Shown piece after piece: positions 9,508-18,067 of a stretch of DNA of 64,000 nucleotides. Below the pieces are notes generated by a model that saw nothing but the letters and a program-made list of their open reading frames with translations, was not told the DNA's origin and did no database searches. The number at the start of each line of letters is the position of its first letter. Position 1 is the stretch's first letter. This DNA comes from Marivivens sp. (lineage in GTDB: Bacteria > Pseudomonadota > Alphaproteobacteria > Rhodobacterales > Rhodobacteraceae), in the NCBI GenBank assembly GCA_024642115.1, contig JAHEBU010000006.1:173971-237970 (forward strand), read 5' to 3'. The translations under genes were made by a program, and so were the position numbers.

Positions 9508-10184
9508 AGCTGTGGGTTGGTTTAGGAAATCCGGGGCCGAAATATGCGGGCACCCGTCACAACATCGGCTGGATGGCCGTTGACCGGATCGCCGGGGACC
9601 ACGGCTTTGCCCCATGGCGGGCCAAGTTTCAGGGGCAGGTGGCCGAGGGGCGGCTGGGGTCTGAAAAGATCATCCTTCTCAAGCCCGAGACGTTCATGAA
9701 CCTGTCGGGTCAGTCGGTTCGCGCGGCGATGGATTTTCACAAGCTGACCCCGGCCGATGTGCTTGTGTTTCATGACGAACTGGACCTGGCCCCCGGCAAA
9801 TGCCGCCTGAAATCGGGCGGCGGTCATGCGGGCCATAACGGGTTGCGGTCGATCCATGCCCATATCGGCGAGGCCTACGACCGGGTGCGGCTGGGCATCG
9901 GCCATCCGGGCCACAAGGACAAGGTGGCCGATTACGTTCTGCATGATTTTGCCAAGGCCGATCAGGACTGGCTGGACGACCTGATGCGCGGCATTTCGGA
10001 CGGTGCGCCTATGTTGGCCGACGCACAGGGCGACAAGTTTCTAAATGCCGTGGCCCTGCGCACTGCCCCGCCCCGATCCGGAGGAGGGGGCGAGGTAAAA
10101 CCGGCGCCCAAACCCCAGCGTTCTGAGCCGGAGCCAGAGGATACTCGCACCCCGATGCAGAAGCTGATGGACAGGTTCAGGTGA
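9504..10184 (+). CDS. pth: Peptidyl-tRNA hydrolase
   Basis: The 226-residue protein is a bacterial-type Pth, which releases peptides from prematurely dropped peptidyl-tRNA. It opens with the family signature GLGNPGPKYAGTRHNIGW. Catalytic residues by alignment to known Pth are Asn9, His19, Asn66 (in FMNLSG), Asp91 (HDELDL) and Asn112 (GHNGLRS). About 40 extra residues at the C-terminus are rich in Pro, Gly, Arg and Glu and end in MQKLMDRFR, a tail common in alphaproteobacterial Pth. The ATG overlaps the GH3 stop codon (ATGA), and the DUF2332 gene overlaps its own stop (GTGA). The three genes are therefore tightly linked. Confidence 0.93.
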   Translation: MKLWVGLGNPGPKYAGTRHNIGWMAVDRIAGDHGFAPWRAKFQGQVAEGRLGSEKIILLKPETFMNLSGQSVRAAMDFHKLTPADVLVFHDELDLAPGKCRLKSGGGHAGHNGLRSIHAHIGEAYDRVRLGIGHPGHKDKVADYVLHDFAKADQDWLDDLMRGISDGAPMLADAQGDKFLNAVALRTAPPRSGGGGEVKPAPKPQRSEPEPEDTRTPMQKLMDRFR

Positions 10185-11257
10185 CGGAGCCGAAATCTGC
10201 GCAGATTTCGGAAAGGAAAATGGACATTTTCCGGCGCCTGCCGGATGCGTTGCGTGAACAAGCGGGGTCTTGTGCCGAGCTGGGGTCGCCGTTCATGCAC
10301 CGCCTTCTCATGCTGCTGGCAGACCGTATGCGGCCCGGCACACCCTTGACCGACCGCTTGTTCGGGTGGCCGGGCGATCTGGGGCCTCGAGCCGACTCTG
10401 TCCCTTTGCGCCTTGCCGGGGCCCTGCATGCGGTGCGGTTGCTGGACAGGGCGGGACTCGCGGCTGTCTATCCGCCCAATATCGTGCCGGACGATACGCT
10501 GTGGGCGGCGGTTGCCCGCGCGTTGGAGACCGAGGCGTCCTTGATCGACCGCCGGATGGGCTCTGCCCCGCAAACCAACGAGGTTCGCCGCTCGGCCGTG
10601 CTGATCGCGGTGGGTCATTGGTTGGCGGACCGGGTCGATCTACCGTTGGTCCTGTCTGAACTGGGGGCTAGCGGCGGGTTAAACCTGAACTGGGATCACT
10701 TTGCGTTGGAGGCAGGATGGCGGCGCGGGCCAGTGGCCCCCGCCCTGACCCTGCGGCCAGAGTGGCAGGGCGAAGCCCCGCCCGACAGTCGCCCGCAGGT
10801 GACCGAGCGGCGGGGTGTGGACCTGAACCCGCTGGACCCCCACGATCCGCCCGACCGTCTGCGCCTGCGCGCCTATCTCTGGCCCGATCAGCCAGACCGG
10901 ATGGCGCTGACCGACGCGGCCATTGCAGTGGCGGGTCATGTCGCCGACAAAGGCGATGCCATCCAATGGCTGGCCGGGTGGCTGGCCCCCCGCCCTGGCC
11001 ATCTGCACCTGATCTATCACACCATCGCCTGGCAATATTTCCCGAAGGACGCGCAGGCCCGGGGCCGCGCCCTGATCGAGGCGGCGGGGGCTGCGGCCAC
11101 CGCCGACAGCCCGCTGGTGTGGTTCGGGATGGAGGCTGATGCGGACTGCCCCGGCGCAGCCCTGACTCTGCGCCTGTGGCCCGGCGACCAGCGTTTTGCG
11201 ATGGGTCGCGCCGATTTCCATGGTCGTTGGGTCAGGTGGGACCCCCGGTCTATCTGA
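10181..11257 (+). CDS. DUF2332 family protein
   Basis: The 358-residue protein matches the DUF2332 pattern: SPFMHRLLMLLADRM near the N-terminus, then GDLGPRADSVPLRLAGALHAV, and AVYPPNIVPDDTLWAAV. An ASGGLNLNWDHF segment and a C-terminal YHTIAWQYFP..A region with WFGME follow. The central GASGGLNL and late HLIYHTIAWQ segments recall a methyltransferase-like fold, but no function is established for the family. The start is a GTG overlapping the pth stop codon (GTGA). An ATG at codon 14 is an alternative. It is the third gene of the GH3-pth unit. Confidence 0.7.
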   Translation: MTEPKSAQISERKMDIFRRLPDALREQAGSCAELGSPFMHRLLMLLADRMRPGTPLTDRLFGWPGDLGPRADSVPLRLAGALHAVRLLDRAGLAAVYPPNIVPDDTLWAAVARALETEASLIDRRMGSAPQTNEVRRSAVLIAVGHWLADRVDLPLVLSELGASGGLNLNWDHFALEAGWRRGPVAPALTLRPEWQGEAPPDSRPQVTERRGVDLNPLDPHDPPDRLRLRAYLWPDQPDRMALTDAAIAVAGHVADKGDAIQWLAGWLAPRPGHLHLIYHTIAWQYFPKDAQARGRALIEAAGAAATADSPLVWFGMEADADCPGAALTLRLWPGDQRFAMGRADFHGRWVRWDPRSI

Positions 11258-11326
11258 TACAACGCGCGTTGGTCCCCCTTGTCTTTGCCGCCTTGGTCGT
11301 CATTGTCAGCGCCGAGGGAGAGCGAC

Positions 11327-12490
11327 ATGCGCACAGGACTGAAATGGGTGGGCCGGCTGGCCATTGTGCTGGTGTTGGCGATTTGTGTCGTGGGCCTGTG
11401 GAAGAAGGACGACATCCGCCGATTGCTGGCGGTGAACAGCCTCTTTAGTGCGGACAGGATCGTTTACAACTTCAGCCACATGCCCGACCTGTTCTTTCAC
11501 ACCAACATCCCGCGCGGGACGGGTCCGGTCAGCGAATTGCCGCAGGGACCGCCTGCCGTCCTGCCGTCGGACCTGACCAACTGGGTCGAATCCCGCAGTG
11601 TGACCGGGCTTGTCGTGCTCAAGAACGGGGCCATCGTATATGAGGATTACTATCAGGGGACAGAACCAGAGGACCTGCGCATTTCGTGGTCCATGGCCAA
11701 GAGTTTCCTGTCGGCCCTTGTCGGGATCCTTGTCGAGGATGGAACCATCGCCAGCCTTGACGATCCGGTCACCAAATACGCCCCCCTGCTGACAGGGTCA
11801 GCCTATGACGGGGCGACGCTGCGCAACGTGTTGCAGATGTCGTCGGGCGTCAAATTCAACGAGGATTACCTCGACTTCAATTCCGACATCAACAAGATGG
11901 GTCGGGTGCTGGCGCTGGGCGGGTCGATGGATGCCTTTGCCGCGGGGCTCAAGGACCGCGACGCGCCGCCCGGTGATCACTGGCAATATGTGTCGATCGA
12001 CACGCATGTCGTCGGCATGGTGGTGGCGGGCGCAACGGGTCGGTCGGTAATCGACCTGATGAGCGAAAAGATCATCCAGCCGCTGGGGTTGGAGGCAGAG
12101 CCCGAATTCCTGACCGACGGCTATGGCGTCCCGTTTGTGCTGGGTGGTCTGAACCTGCGCACCCGCGACTATGCCCGGTTTGCCCAGATGATTGCCGATG
12201 GCGGCCTCTGGCAGGGTCGCCAGATCGTCCCCGCCAACTGGATCGCCGCCTCGACCGTTGCCAGCGCCAAGACGGCGCCGGGTCAATGGAGCTATGGGTA
12301 CCAATGGTGGATCCCGGTGGGCGCCCCCCCCGGCGAATTCATGGCGCGCGGCATTTATGGCCAGTATCTGTACATCAACCGGGCGCGGGACGTGGTGATC
12401 GCAGTCAATGCCGCAAACCGCCGCTTCGAGGACCCAGGCGTGGACGATGGCGATGTCGCCATGTTCCGCCAGATCGCCGCGAGTTTGTGA
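11327..12490 (+). CDS. Serine hydrolase, class C beta-lactamase/DD-peptidase fold, membrane-anchored
   Basis: The 387-residue protein begins with a single hydrophobic helix (residues ~9-23) followed by WKKDD, so it is probably an inner-membrane-anchored or secreted periplasmic enzyme. The catalytic SxxK motif is Ser122-Met-Ala-Lys125. The YxS motif is Tyr221-Val-Ser223, as in esterase and peptidase members of the beta-lactamase-like family. GYQWWIP and the late RGIYGQYLYI segments are typical of the 6-aminohexanoate-hydrolase/EstB-like group. The start is fixed by GAGGGAG seven bases upstream of the ATG. The substrate is unknown, and beta-lactam resistance should not be assumed. The DUF2237 gene follows 8 bp downstream and is probably co-transcribed. 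Confidence 0.82.
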   Translation: MRTGLKWVGRLAIVLVLAICVVGLWKKDDIRRLLAVNSLFSADRIVYNFSHMPDLFFHTNIPRGTGPVSELPQGPPAVLPSDLTNWVESRSVTGLVVLKNGAIVYEDYYQGTEPEDLRISWSMAKSFLSALVGILVEDGTIASLDDPVTKYAPLLTGSAYDGATLRNVLQMSSGVKFNEDYLDFNSDINKMGRVLALGGSMDAFAAGLKDRDAPPGDHWQYVSIDTHVVGMVVAGATGRSVIDLMSEKIIQPLGLEAEPEFLTDGYGVPFVLGGLNLRTRDYARFAQMIADGGLWQGRQIVPANWIAASTVASAKTAPGQWSYGYQWWIPVGAPPGEFMARGIYGQYLYINRARDVVIAVNAANRRFEDPGVDDGDVAMFRQIAASL

Positions 12491-12498
12491 GGAGCCGG

Positions 12499-12891
12499 AT
12501 GGAAAAGGACCCGTCGATCAACGTGCTGGGGGGCGACCTTGTCCCCTGTTCGGCCACTCCGCTGACCGGGTTCTTTCGCAATGGTCATTGCGACACCTGT
12601 GCCGCCGATCAGGGCAGCCACACGGTTTGTGCCGTCATGACGGCCGAGTTCCTGGCCTATTCCAAGTATGTCGGCAACGACCTGAGCACCCCCCGCCCGG
12701 AGTTCCGGTTCGAGGGGCTGAAACCGGGCGATCGCTGGTGTTTGTGCGCGACGCGCTTTTTGCAGGCCCATGACGAGGGCTGTGCGCCAAAGGTCCATCT
12801 GGCTGGCACCCATCAGCGGGCGCTGGATGTGGTCCCTTTGGCGGTTCTGGTCAGCCAGTCGATCGACCCCGATCCGCCGGTCCGTGACTGA
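12499..12891 (+). CDS. DUF2237 family protein
   Basis: The 130-residue protein carries the DUF2237 pattern: NVLGGDLVPCSATPLTGFFRNG near the start, CDTCAADQGSHTVCAVMTAEFLAYSK, then GDRWCLCATRF and a C-terminal HLAGTHQRALDVVPL. Six cysteines are conserved in this pattern (in pairs CDTC, VC, CLC), which suggests metal binding or redox chemistry, but the function is unknown. The start follows GGAG by 4 bp and lies 8 bp after the serine hydrolase stop. It converges with the LuxR-type gene, with 9 bp between the stops. Confidence 0.8.
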   Translation: MEKDPSINVLGGDLVPCSATPLTGFFRNGHCDTCAADQGSHTVCAVMTAEFLAYSKYVGNDLSTPRPEFRFEGLKPGDRWCLCATRFLQAHDEGCAPKVHLAGTHQRALDVVPLAVLVSQSIDPDPPVRD

Positions 12892-12900
12892 CCACTCGTG

Positions 12901-13440
12901 CTAAAGCAGCGCACGCAGGTTCTGCGGCCGTTCGCCGGCAGCAGGCGGCATCGACTTGGGGACCAGCGGCCCGCCCATCAGGTCGTCGATGAACAGGCTG
13001 AGCAGTTGCGGGCGCCCGCCGACCCCCGCCTTGCGATAGATGGCGTTGGTCTGGGCCTTGACCGTTCCTTCGCTGGTGTCGCGCAGGGCCGCGATTTCAG
13101 CCGTGGTCATTCCTTTGATCGCAAAGAGCGCCACGTCCCGTTCGGCGGGGGTCAATCCCCATTCAGTGAATTTCTCTTCCAGCAGGTCCATGAACGCGCC
13201 AGAGGCCGCGCGCAACTGACCTTCGACGCGGGTGTTGCGCACCTGGGTCCGGCGCAGGGCAACCGCCCCCAGAACGATCCCAAGGACGAGGCCCAACGCA
13301 GCCCCCAATTCGATGTATTCGCTGAATTGCCAGTTGATCGGTGGCAGGCCGATCACGGTGGTCAGAATGTTCCAGACAAAGAAAACCGCACAGAGGATCT
13401 GCACGATAAGAACGGCAAAAATGACATAGCGGTTGGTCAT
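12901..13440 (-). CDS. Membrane-anchored LuxR-type helix-turn-helix regulator
   Basis: The 179-residue protein has two membrane helices (about residues 7-29 and 43-65). A cytoplasmic C-terminal LuxR-family DNA-binding domain follows (about 93-158), with GLTPAERDVALFAIKGMTTAEIAALRDTSEGTVKAQ, the typical LTxxE..V..L...G.s..EIA pattern. No phosphoacceptor or autoinducer-binding domain is present. Such membrane one-component regulators are common in Rhodobacterales, and their signal is unknown. It is immediately downstream of, and on the same strand as, the two acidic-tail exported proteins. It may sense or control those, but that is inference. Confidence 0.78.
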   Translation of the reverse strand: MTNRYVIFAVLIVQILCAVFFVWNILTTVIGLPPINWQFSEYIELGAALGLVLGIVLGAVALRRTQVRNTRVEGQLRAASGAFMDLLEEKFTEWGLTPAERDVALFAIKGMTTAEIAALRDTSEGTVKAQTNAIYRKAGVGGRPQLLSLFIDDLMGGPLVPKSMPPAAGERPQNLRALL

Positions 13441-13470
13441 GAGGCAGGGCCAGTCGGTCGAGGTTGCAGA

Positions 13471-13905
13471 TCAGTCATCGGTCCCCTCGTGATCGTCGTC
13501 ATCGTTGCCACTGTCGTGGCCATCGCCATTGTCATGCCCATCGTCGGAGCCAGAATTTGAACCAGAGCCGGAGCTGGAACCAGATCCGGAACCAGATGAG
13601 CTTGCGTTGGCCGATCCGCCTGACGACGGGTCGATCAGAATTGGCATCCCGGCCGCGCTGCCATCCAGCGCCCGCCAATAGTCCCGCAGGATTTCCCCTG
13701 TCGCGGGATTGATAACGATTTCGCGGTAGTAGTCGGCACTGGTCGCGACGATCCGGGTCCGACCGAGCAGGGTCTGGGAAACTGTTACAGTGGCAAACCC
13801 CTGCTGCCCGAGTTGCGCAAGGATGGACTGCTGAACCGACTCGGCGCTGGCGAGTCCGGGCAACGCCAGAAGCGCGAGGGTCAGGATGAGGGTGCGGGTC
13901 ATCAT
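13471..13905 (-). CDS. Exported PepSY-like protein with Gly/Ser/Asp-rich tail
   Basis: The 144-residue protein has a Sec signal peptide (hydrophobic core LILTLALLALPGLASA, cleavage after ASA near residue 21). A PepSY-like ~70-residue domain follows, in which QSILAQLGQQGFATVTVS is followed by an RI...Y.REIV.NP.TGEILRDYW pattern. About 55 residues of low-complexity Ser/Gly then Asp/His/Asn complete it. The tail is strongly acidic and would suit Ca2+ or other cation binding. It is a clear tandem relative of the next gene upstream and lies 30 bp before the membrane LuxR-type gene. The function is unknown. An alternative ATG is one codon downstream. Confidence 0.7.
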   Translation of the reverse strand: MMTRTLILTLALLALPGLASAESVQQSILAQLGQQGFATVTVSQTLLGRTRIVATSADYYREIVINPATGEILRDYWRALDGSAAGMPILIDPSSGGSANASSSGSGSGSSSGSGSNSGSDDGHDNGDGHDSGNDDDDHEGTDD

Positions 13906-13920
13906 AGTCTCCGGTGGTTG

Positions 13921-13944
13921 GCCCCCCGCAGGTCTGCGGGGGGC
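13921..13944 (-). terminator. GC-rich hairpin between the two acidic-tail genes
   Basis: A perfect 11-bp stem with a two-base loop (GCCCCCCGCAG / CTGCGGGGGGC) lies between the stop of the upstream acidic-tail gene and the start of the second. There is no T-run. It may therefore attenuate or stabilise rather than terminate the transcript, giving the two genes different expression levels. Confidence 0.45.
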
Positions 13945-13971
13945 AAGAGGCGAATACCGCCTTTAGGCACG

Positions 13972-14418
13972 TCAGTCGTCGCTGCCGCTGTCGTCGTCGC
14001 TGCTGTCATTGCTGTCGCTGTGATCAGAGTCGCTGCCCGATCCATGATCGTCGTCGGATTCGTTATTGTCATCCATTTCGTTGGAATCGTCGTCGCTGCC
14101 ATCCGAAGACGCGCTGCTGGACCCATCGGTGTTGATTTCGACGCCGGGAGTCACGGAATCGCCCGGTTGTATGGTCGATGTGTGTTGGCTGGCGACCGTC
14201 CAATTGACACCGTCAGTGGTGACGTAGGTCGCTTCGAGCTTTTGATCGCCTTTGATCGCCTCGACCATGACTGAGTCGACACCAACGGTCAGCTCGATCC
14301 GGGTGTAATCCTGTGCCTGAAGTGCGGCGACAATGGCATCGGTCGCCGGGGTGGCAAAAGCGGCCGACGCCGAAAGTCCAAGAAGGGCGACGGTGGTCAG
14401 AAGAAATTTTTTCATCAT
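13972..14418 (-). CDS. Exported PepSY-like protein with very acidic Asp/Ser tail
   Basis: The 148-residue protein has a signal peptide (LLTTVALLGLSASAAFA, cleavage near residue 22). A ~70-residue domain of PepSY type follows (TDAIVAALQAQDYTRIELTVGVDSVMVEAIKGDQKLEATY). The last ~55 residues are almost entirely Asp, Ser, Asn, Gly and His. The layout is the same as the gene just downstream, so the pair probably arose by duplication, although the sequence identity of the domains is modest. The acidic tail suggests cation binding at the cell surface or in the periplasm. No function can be assigned. The start has AGGAACGC upstream. Confidence 0.7.
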   Translation of the reverse strand: MMKKFLLTTVALLGLSASAAFATPATDAIVAALQAQDYTRIELTVGVDSVMVEAIKGDQKLEATYVTTDGVNWTVASQHTSTIQPGDSVTPGVEINTDGSSSASSDGSDDDSNEMDDNNESDDDHGSGSDSDHSDSNDSSDDDSGSDD

Positions 14419-14598
14419 GCGTTCCTTTGAGTGATGCGACCGTGGGTCCGGCCATGGGTCCGTATTGAAGGCATGTGAGGAACACGGCTATTGCCCCAGA
14501 GTTTAATCTCTTTATCCGGGCCTGAGGTTTGCCGCCATAAACCGCAGGCATACGATGGGTTTGCCGGGGTCGTCCTGTTGATTTTCGGGCTGGGACGG

Positions 14599-14624
14599 AA
14601 AAAGGGCGCCCATGTCAGGCGCCC
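14599..14624 (-). terminator. Intrinsic terminator of trpB
   Basis: On the minus strand, 32 bases after the trpB stop, a 7-bp GC stem (GGGCGCC / GGCGCCC) with a seven-base loop is followed by five T residues. This is a standard rho-independent terminator. Confidence 0.8.
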
Positions 14625-14655
14625 CTTGTTGTGCGTAACCCGCGGCGCGGGCTGG

Positions 14656-15888
14656 TCAGATCTTCATGTCAAAGCCAAGGTGTTTGGCCACTGTAAAGAT
14701 GTCCTTGTCCCCGCGTCCGCACATGTTCATCACGATGATATGGTCCGCAGGCAAAGTCGGCGCAATCTTCATCACATGTGCCAGTGCGTGGCTGGGTTCG
14801 AGCGCGGGAATGATTCCTTCAAGCTTGCACGACAACTGGAACGCTTCGAGAGCCTCGACATCTGTGATCGAGACATATTGCGCCCGGCCCACGTCATGCA
14901 GCCAGGAATGTTCCGGCCCGATGCCCGGATAATCCAACCCCGCCGAGATCGAGAAGCCTTCCAGAATCTGCCCGTCATTGTCCTGAAGCAGATAGGTGCG
15001 GTTGCCGTGCAGCACGCCGGGTCGTCCGCCGGTGAGGCTGGCGCAATGCTCCATCCGGTCGTCCACGCCTTTGCCCCCGGCCTCGACTCCGATGATGTTG
15101 ACGGATGGATCATCGAGGAAGGGAAAGAAGAGGCCCATCGCATTTGACCCGCCGCCAATGGCGGCGATGATGGTGTCGGGCAGTCGCCCCTCGCCCTCTT
15201 GTTCGGCCAGTTGCCAGCGGACCTCTTTGCCGATGATCGACTGGAAATCGCGCACCATCGCGGGATAGGGGTGGGGACCGGCTACCGTACCGATGCAGTA
15301 GAACGTATCACGCACGTTGGTGACCCAGTCGCGCAGGGCGTCGTTCATTGCGTCCTTGAGCGTGCCACGGCCAGAGGTCACGGGGATAACTTCAGCCCCC
15401 AGAAGCCGCATGCGGAACACGTTGGGCGCCTGCCGTTCGACGTCATGCGCGCCCATGTAGACGATGCATTTCAGCCCGAATTTGGCACAGACGGTTGCGG
15501 TGGCCACGCCGTGCTGGCCCGCCCCCGTTTCGGCGATGATCCGGGTCTTGCCCATGCGCCGGGCAAGGATGATCTGGCCCAGCACGTTGTTGATCTTGTG
15601 CGCGCCGGTGTGGTTCAGTTCGTCCCGCTTGAGATAGATCTTGGCACCGCCAAAGTGCTTGGTCATCCGGTCGGCATAATAGAGCGGGCTCGGCCGGCCG
15701 ACATAGTGTTTCCACAGGTCTTCCATCTCGGCCCAGAAGGTCGGGTCGGTCTTGGCCTTTTCATATTCGGCCTCAAGGCTCAGGATCAGCGGCATCAGCG
15801 TTTCGGACACGAACCGCCCGCCGAACTGGCCAAAACGCCCGTTTTCATCCGGGCCGGTCATGAAGCTGTTGATCAGGTCGTCGGGCAT
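14656..15888 (-). CDS. trpB: Tryptophan synthase beta chain
   Basis: The 410-residue protein makes tryptophan from indole and serine as the beta subunit of the alpha2beta2 complex. The PLP-binding lysine is Lys98 in [28 protein letters not shown] at the N-terminus, [12 protein letters not shown] and the phosphate-binding GGGSNAMG loop are all present, so this is a complete TrpB1-type enzyme. The start at MPDDLINSF is chosen because the longer open frame is His/Arg-rich and unlike the family. trpF lies upstream on the same strand but is separated by a MOSC gene, an opposite-strand EEP gene and a GNAT gene. trpA is not in the window. Confidence 0.95.
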   Translation of the reverse strand: MPDDLINSFMTGPDENGRFGQFGGRFVSETLMPLILSLEAEYEKAKTDPTFWAEMEDLWKHYVGRPSPLYYADRMTKHFGGAKIYLKRDELNHTGAHKINNVLGQIILARRMGKTRIIAETGAGQHGVATATVCAKFGLKCIVYMGAHDVERQAPNVFRMRLLGAEVIPVTSGRGTLKDAMNDALRDWVTNVRDTFYCIGTVAGPHPYPAMVRDFQSIIGKEVRWQLAEQEGEGRLPDTIIAAIGGGSNAMGLFFPFLDDPSVNIIGVEAGGKGVDDRMEHCASLTGGRPGVLHGNRTYLLQDNDGQILEGFSISAGLDYPGIGPEHSWLHDVGRAQYVSITDVEALEAFQLSCKLEGIIPALEPSHALAHVMKIAPTLPADHIIVMNMCGRGDKDIFTVAKHLGFDMKI

Positions 15889-15950
15889 GTCTGAAGCCTT
15901 TCCTTGCGCTGCCGACTGACCTAGCGCCAAGGCCCCTGACGGTAAAGGGG

Positions 15951-16412
15951 TCAGTCGGGTTTGATGATGTCGCCTGCGGTGATGTCGCCCCCCTGAAGGA
16001 TGCGGCAATTCAGCCCGGAGCGGTGGATGAGCGCCTCATACACCGGCTTGCCCGTCACCAGTTCAAGATAGCGGCAGGGGACATTGAGCCGCGCCCCCTC
16101 AAGCTGCACCGGGCCGACCCAGAACCGTTTGCCCACCAGATGGTTCAGCGGAACGCCTTGGGTCGTCAGGTTGCGGCGGTGGTCGTCGGGGGACAGGTCA
16201 AGGTCGTGGTCGCGGCGGAGCGCGATCAGCGTCTCGACCTCGATCAAGGTCACCTCGCGCACGTCGGGGATCTGCGAATAGGTGCCAAGGCCGGTGGAAT
16301 AGCGGTCGCCTTCGATCCCGTCATCGGGGATGAGAAGGGCGGACTGGAGTTCGATCATCGGGGCCTTGGCCCGTTCGGCGATGTGGATGTGCAGAAGTTT
16401 ACCGCGCCACAT
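15951..16412 (-). CDS. MOSC domain-containing protein
   Basis: The 153-residue single-domain protein looks like a MOSC (molybdenum cofactor sulfurase C-terminal-like) protein. It has [15 protein letters not shown] near residue 33, the basic [22 protein letters not shown] stretch, and the conserved cysteine in NVPCRYLE, followed by [15 protein letters not shown]. By family knowledge such proteins bind the molybdenum cofactor or move sulfur, but the substrate of stand-alone forms is usually unknown. GAAAGGA lies just upstream of the ATG. It precedes trpB by 62 bp on the same strand. Confidence 0.8.
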   Translation of the reverse strand: MWRGKLLHIHIAERAKAPMIELQSALLIPDDGIEGDRYSTGLGTYSQIPDVREVTLIEVETLIALRRDHDLDLSPDDHRRNLTTQGVPLNHLVGKRFWVGPVQLEGARLNVPCRYLELVTGKPVYEALIHRSGLNCRILQGGDITAGDIIKPD

Positions 16413-16570
16413 GACAAATCCTTTCTGAAATGACCTGAGGGCGAGTGGGCCAGCGCCGGGTGCATCTGTCAATGGCGCCGGATCGCCGGTCTGGAAATCC
16501 TGAGGCGCCTATGACGTCGATTCGTGCTAAGGTTGCGTCATTCAACCAACCCATTTTCCATAGGTGCGTC

Positions 16571-17605
16571 ATGGCCACGAAAACCGTCAGTTTTGCCAGT
16601 TTCAACCTGCTCAACCTCAACGAACCGGGCCTGCCCGTCTACAATGACACCGACGGGTGGGACGCGGATGTCTATCAGCGCAAGATCGACTGGTCCGCCC
16701 GCATGCTGCGCGAGATGCCCGCCGATGTGTTCGGGTTTCAAGAGGTCTGGCATGGCGACAGCCTGCGCAACGTGGTCCGCACGGCGGGGCTGGAGGCCAC
16801 ACATTCGGTGCTGGTCCCCCCCGGCCATACGGGGCAGCGGATTGTCTGCGCAGCCGTCGTGCAGACCGATCTGTTGGTGGGTGCGCCGGAGTGGATCACC
16901 ATGTTCCCCCCGGAATTCGCGCTGTCCAGCCGGGGCGAGGACGCCCAGACCGGCACCGTTGCCGTGCAGATCAACAGCTTTTCCCGTCCGGTTCTGCATT
17001 TCGGGATCAGGCCGCGGGCGACTGGGCCGGTCATTTCGGTCTATGTCTGCCACCTCAAATCCAAGGCTCCGACCAGGATTTTCCGCGAGCCGTGGTATGA
17101 AAAGGCGGTTCATTCCCGGCATTCCGAGGCGATCGGCAGCGCCCTGTCCACCATCCGCCGCACCGCCGAGGCGATGGCGCTGCGAATGATCCTGACCACG
17201 GAGATGAAAGGCACCGACACCCCAGTCGTGGTCATCGGCGATTGCAACGACGGGCAACATTCCAACACGCTCAACATCATGACCGGGCAGCCCCGGTTCC
17301 TGACCGCCCTGTCCGAGGGCGGCGGCGACACCGATCTGTATACAGCGCAGACCCTGCAACAATACCGCAGCCAGACGGATGTCTATTACACCCACATCTT
17401 TAACGACACGCGGGAATCGCTGGACCATATCCTTGTCAGTCAGGAATTCTATGACAATAGCCGCAAACGCATCTGGGCGTTTGACGGGCTTGAGATCGCG
17501 AACGATCACCTGAACGAGGACGATCACAAAGTATCTGGTACCGGTGACCACGGCGTGGTGCGGGCCAGGTTCAAATACATGCCTGCCAAGACCATTCTGG
17601 CCTGA
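16571..17605 (+). CDS. Endonuclease/exonuclease/phosphatase (EEP) family protein
   Basis: The 344-residue protein has the EEP fold motifs in order: FASFNLLNL with Asn12, DVFGFQEVW with the metal-binding Glu58, the VYVCHLKSK strand, VVIGDCND with the Asp/Asn pair, SLDHILVS, and the terminal DHGVVRARF with catalytic His. The fold hydrolyses phosphodiesters in nucleic acids, lipids or sugars, and the substrate is not evident. It has no signal peptide. It is the only plus-strand gene in the 12.9-21.5 kb block and separates trpF from trpB. A second EEP protein is encoded at 49251-50447. Confidence 0.82.
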   Translation: MATKTVSFASFNLLNLNEPGLPVYNDTDGWDADVYQRKIDWSARMLREMPADVFGFQEVWHGDSLRNVVRTAGLEATHSVLVPPGHTGQRIVCAAVVQTDLLVGAPEWITMFPPEFALSSRGEDAQTGTVAVQINSFSRPVLHFGIRPRATGPVISVYVCHLKSKAPTRIFREPWYEKAVHSRHSEAIGSALSTIRRTAEAMALRMILTTEMKGTDTPVVVIGDCNDGQHSNTLNIMTGQPRFLTALSEGGGDTDLYTAQTLQQYRSQTDVYYTHIFNDTRESLDHILVSQEFYDNSRKRIWAFDGLEIANDHLNEDDHKVSGTGDHGVVRARFKYMPAKTILA

Positions 17606-17611
17606 CAGTGA

Positions 17612-18067
17612 TCAGCCGATGGTTTTCTTGAAGCCCGTGTGCGAGGGGGTAAATCCGTTCGCCTCGTAAAACCGCCGAGCATCGCTGCGGGCACTGTTGC
17701 TGGTCAGTTGCATCAGGCTGCATCCGGCGGCATTAGCCCGCGCCTCGGCATCGGCGAGCAGGGCAGCACCAATGCCCTGCCCGCGCAGATCGGCAACAAC
17801 CCGGACGGATTCGAGGAGCGCCCGGCGCGTCGCCCGCAGGCTGAGACCCGAAATATACGCAATCTGGTAAGTGGCGACGATGCGGTCCCCGATCTGGCCG
17901 ACGATCAGGTGATTGCCCTGTTCGCCCTGGATGGCGCGGAAGGCGTCGAGGTAACGGGCGAGATCGGTGTCCTCGCGCCCCGCGCCGAAGGTATCATCCC
18001 GCAGCAGCGCCAGAACCGCCGCGATATCCGCCACCCCGGCGTCGCGCCAGGACAGCGTAAAGGTCAC
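17612..18067 (-). CDS. GNAT family N-acetyltransferase
   Basis: The 151-residue protein has the GNAT fold: an N-terminal [17 protein letters not shown] segment, a central strand [37 protein letters not shown] with the acetyl-CoA pyrophosphate loop (RGQGIG), and the late [10 protein letters not shown] helix. By family knowledge it transfers acetyl from acetyl-CoA to an amine, but the acceptor is unknown. Translation probably starts at a GTG that overlaps the trpF stop codon (GTGA), so it is coupled to trpF. Its 3' end converges with the EEP gene across 6 bp. Confidence 0.85.
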   Translation of the reverse strand: MTFTLSWRDAGVADIAAVLALLRDDTFGAGREDTDLARYLDAFRAIQGEQGNHLIVGQIGDRIVATYQIAYISGLSLRATRRALLESVRVVADLRGQGIGAALLADAEARANAAGCSLMQLTSNSARSDARRFYEANGFTPSHTGFKKTIG

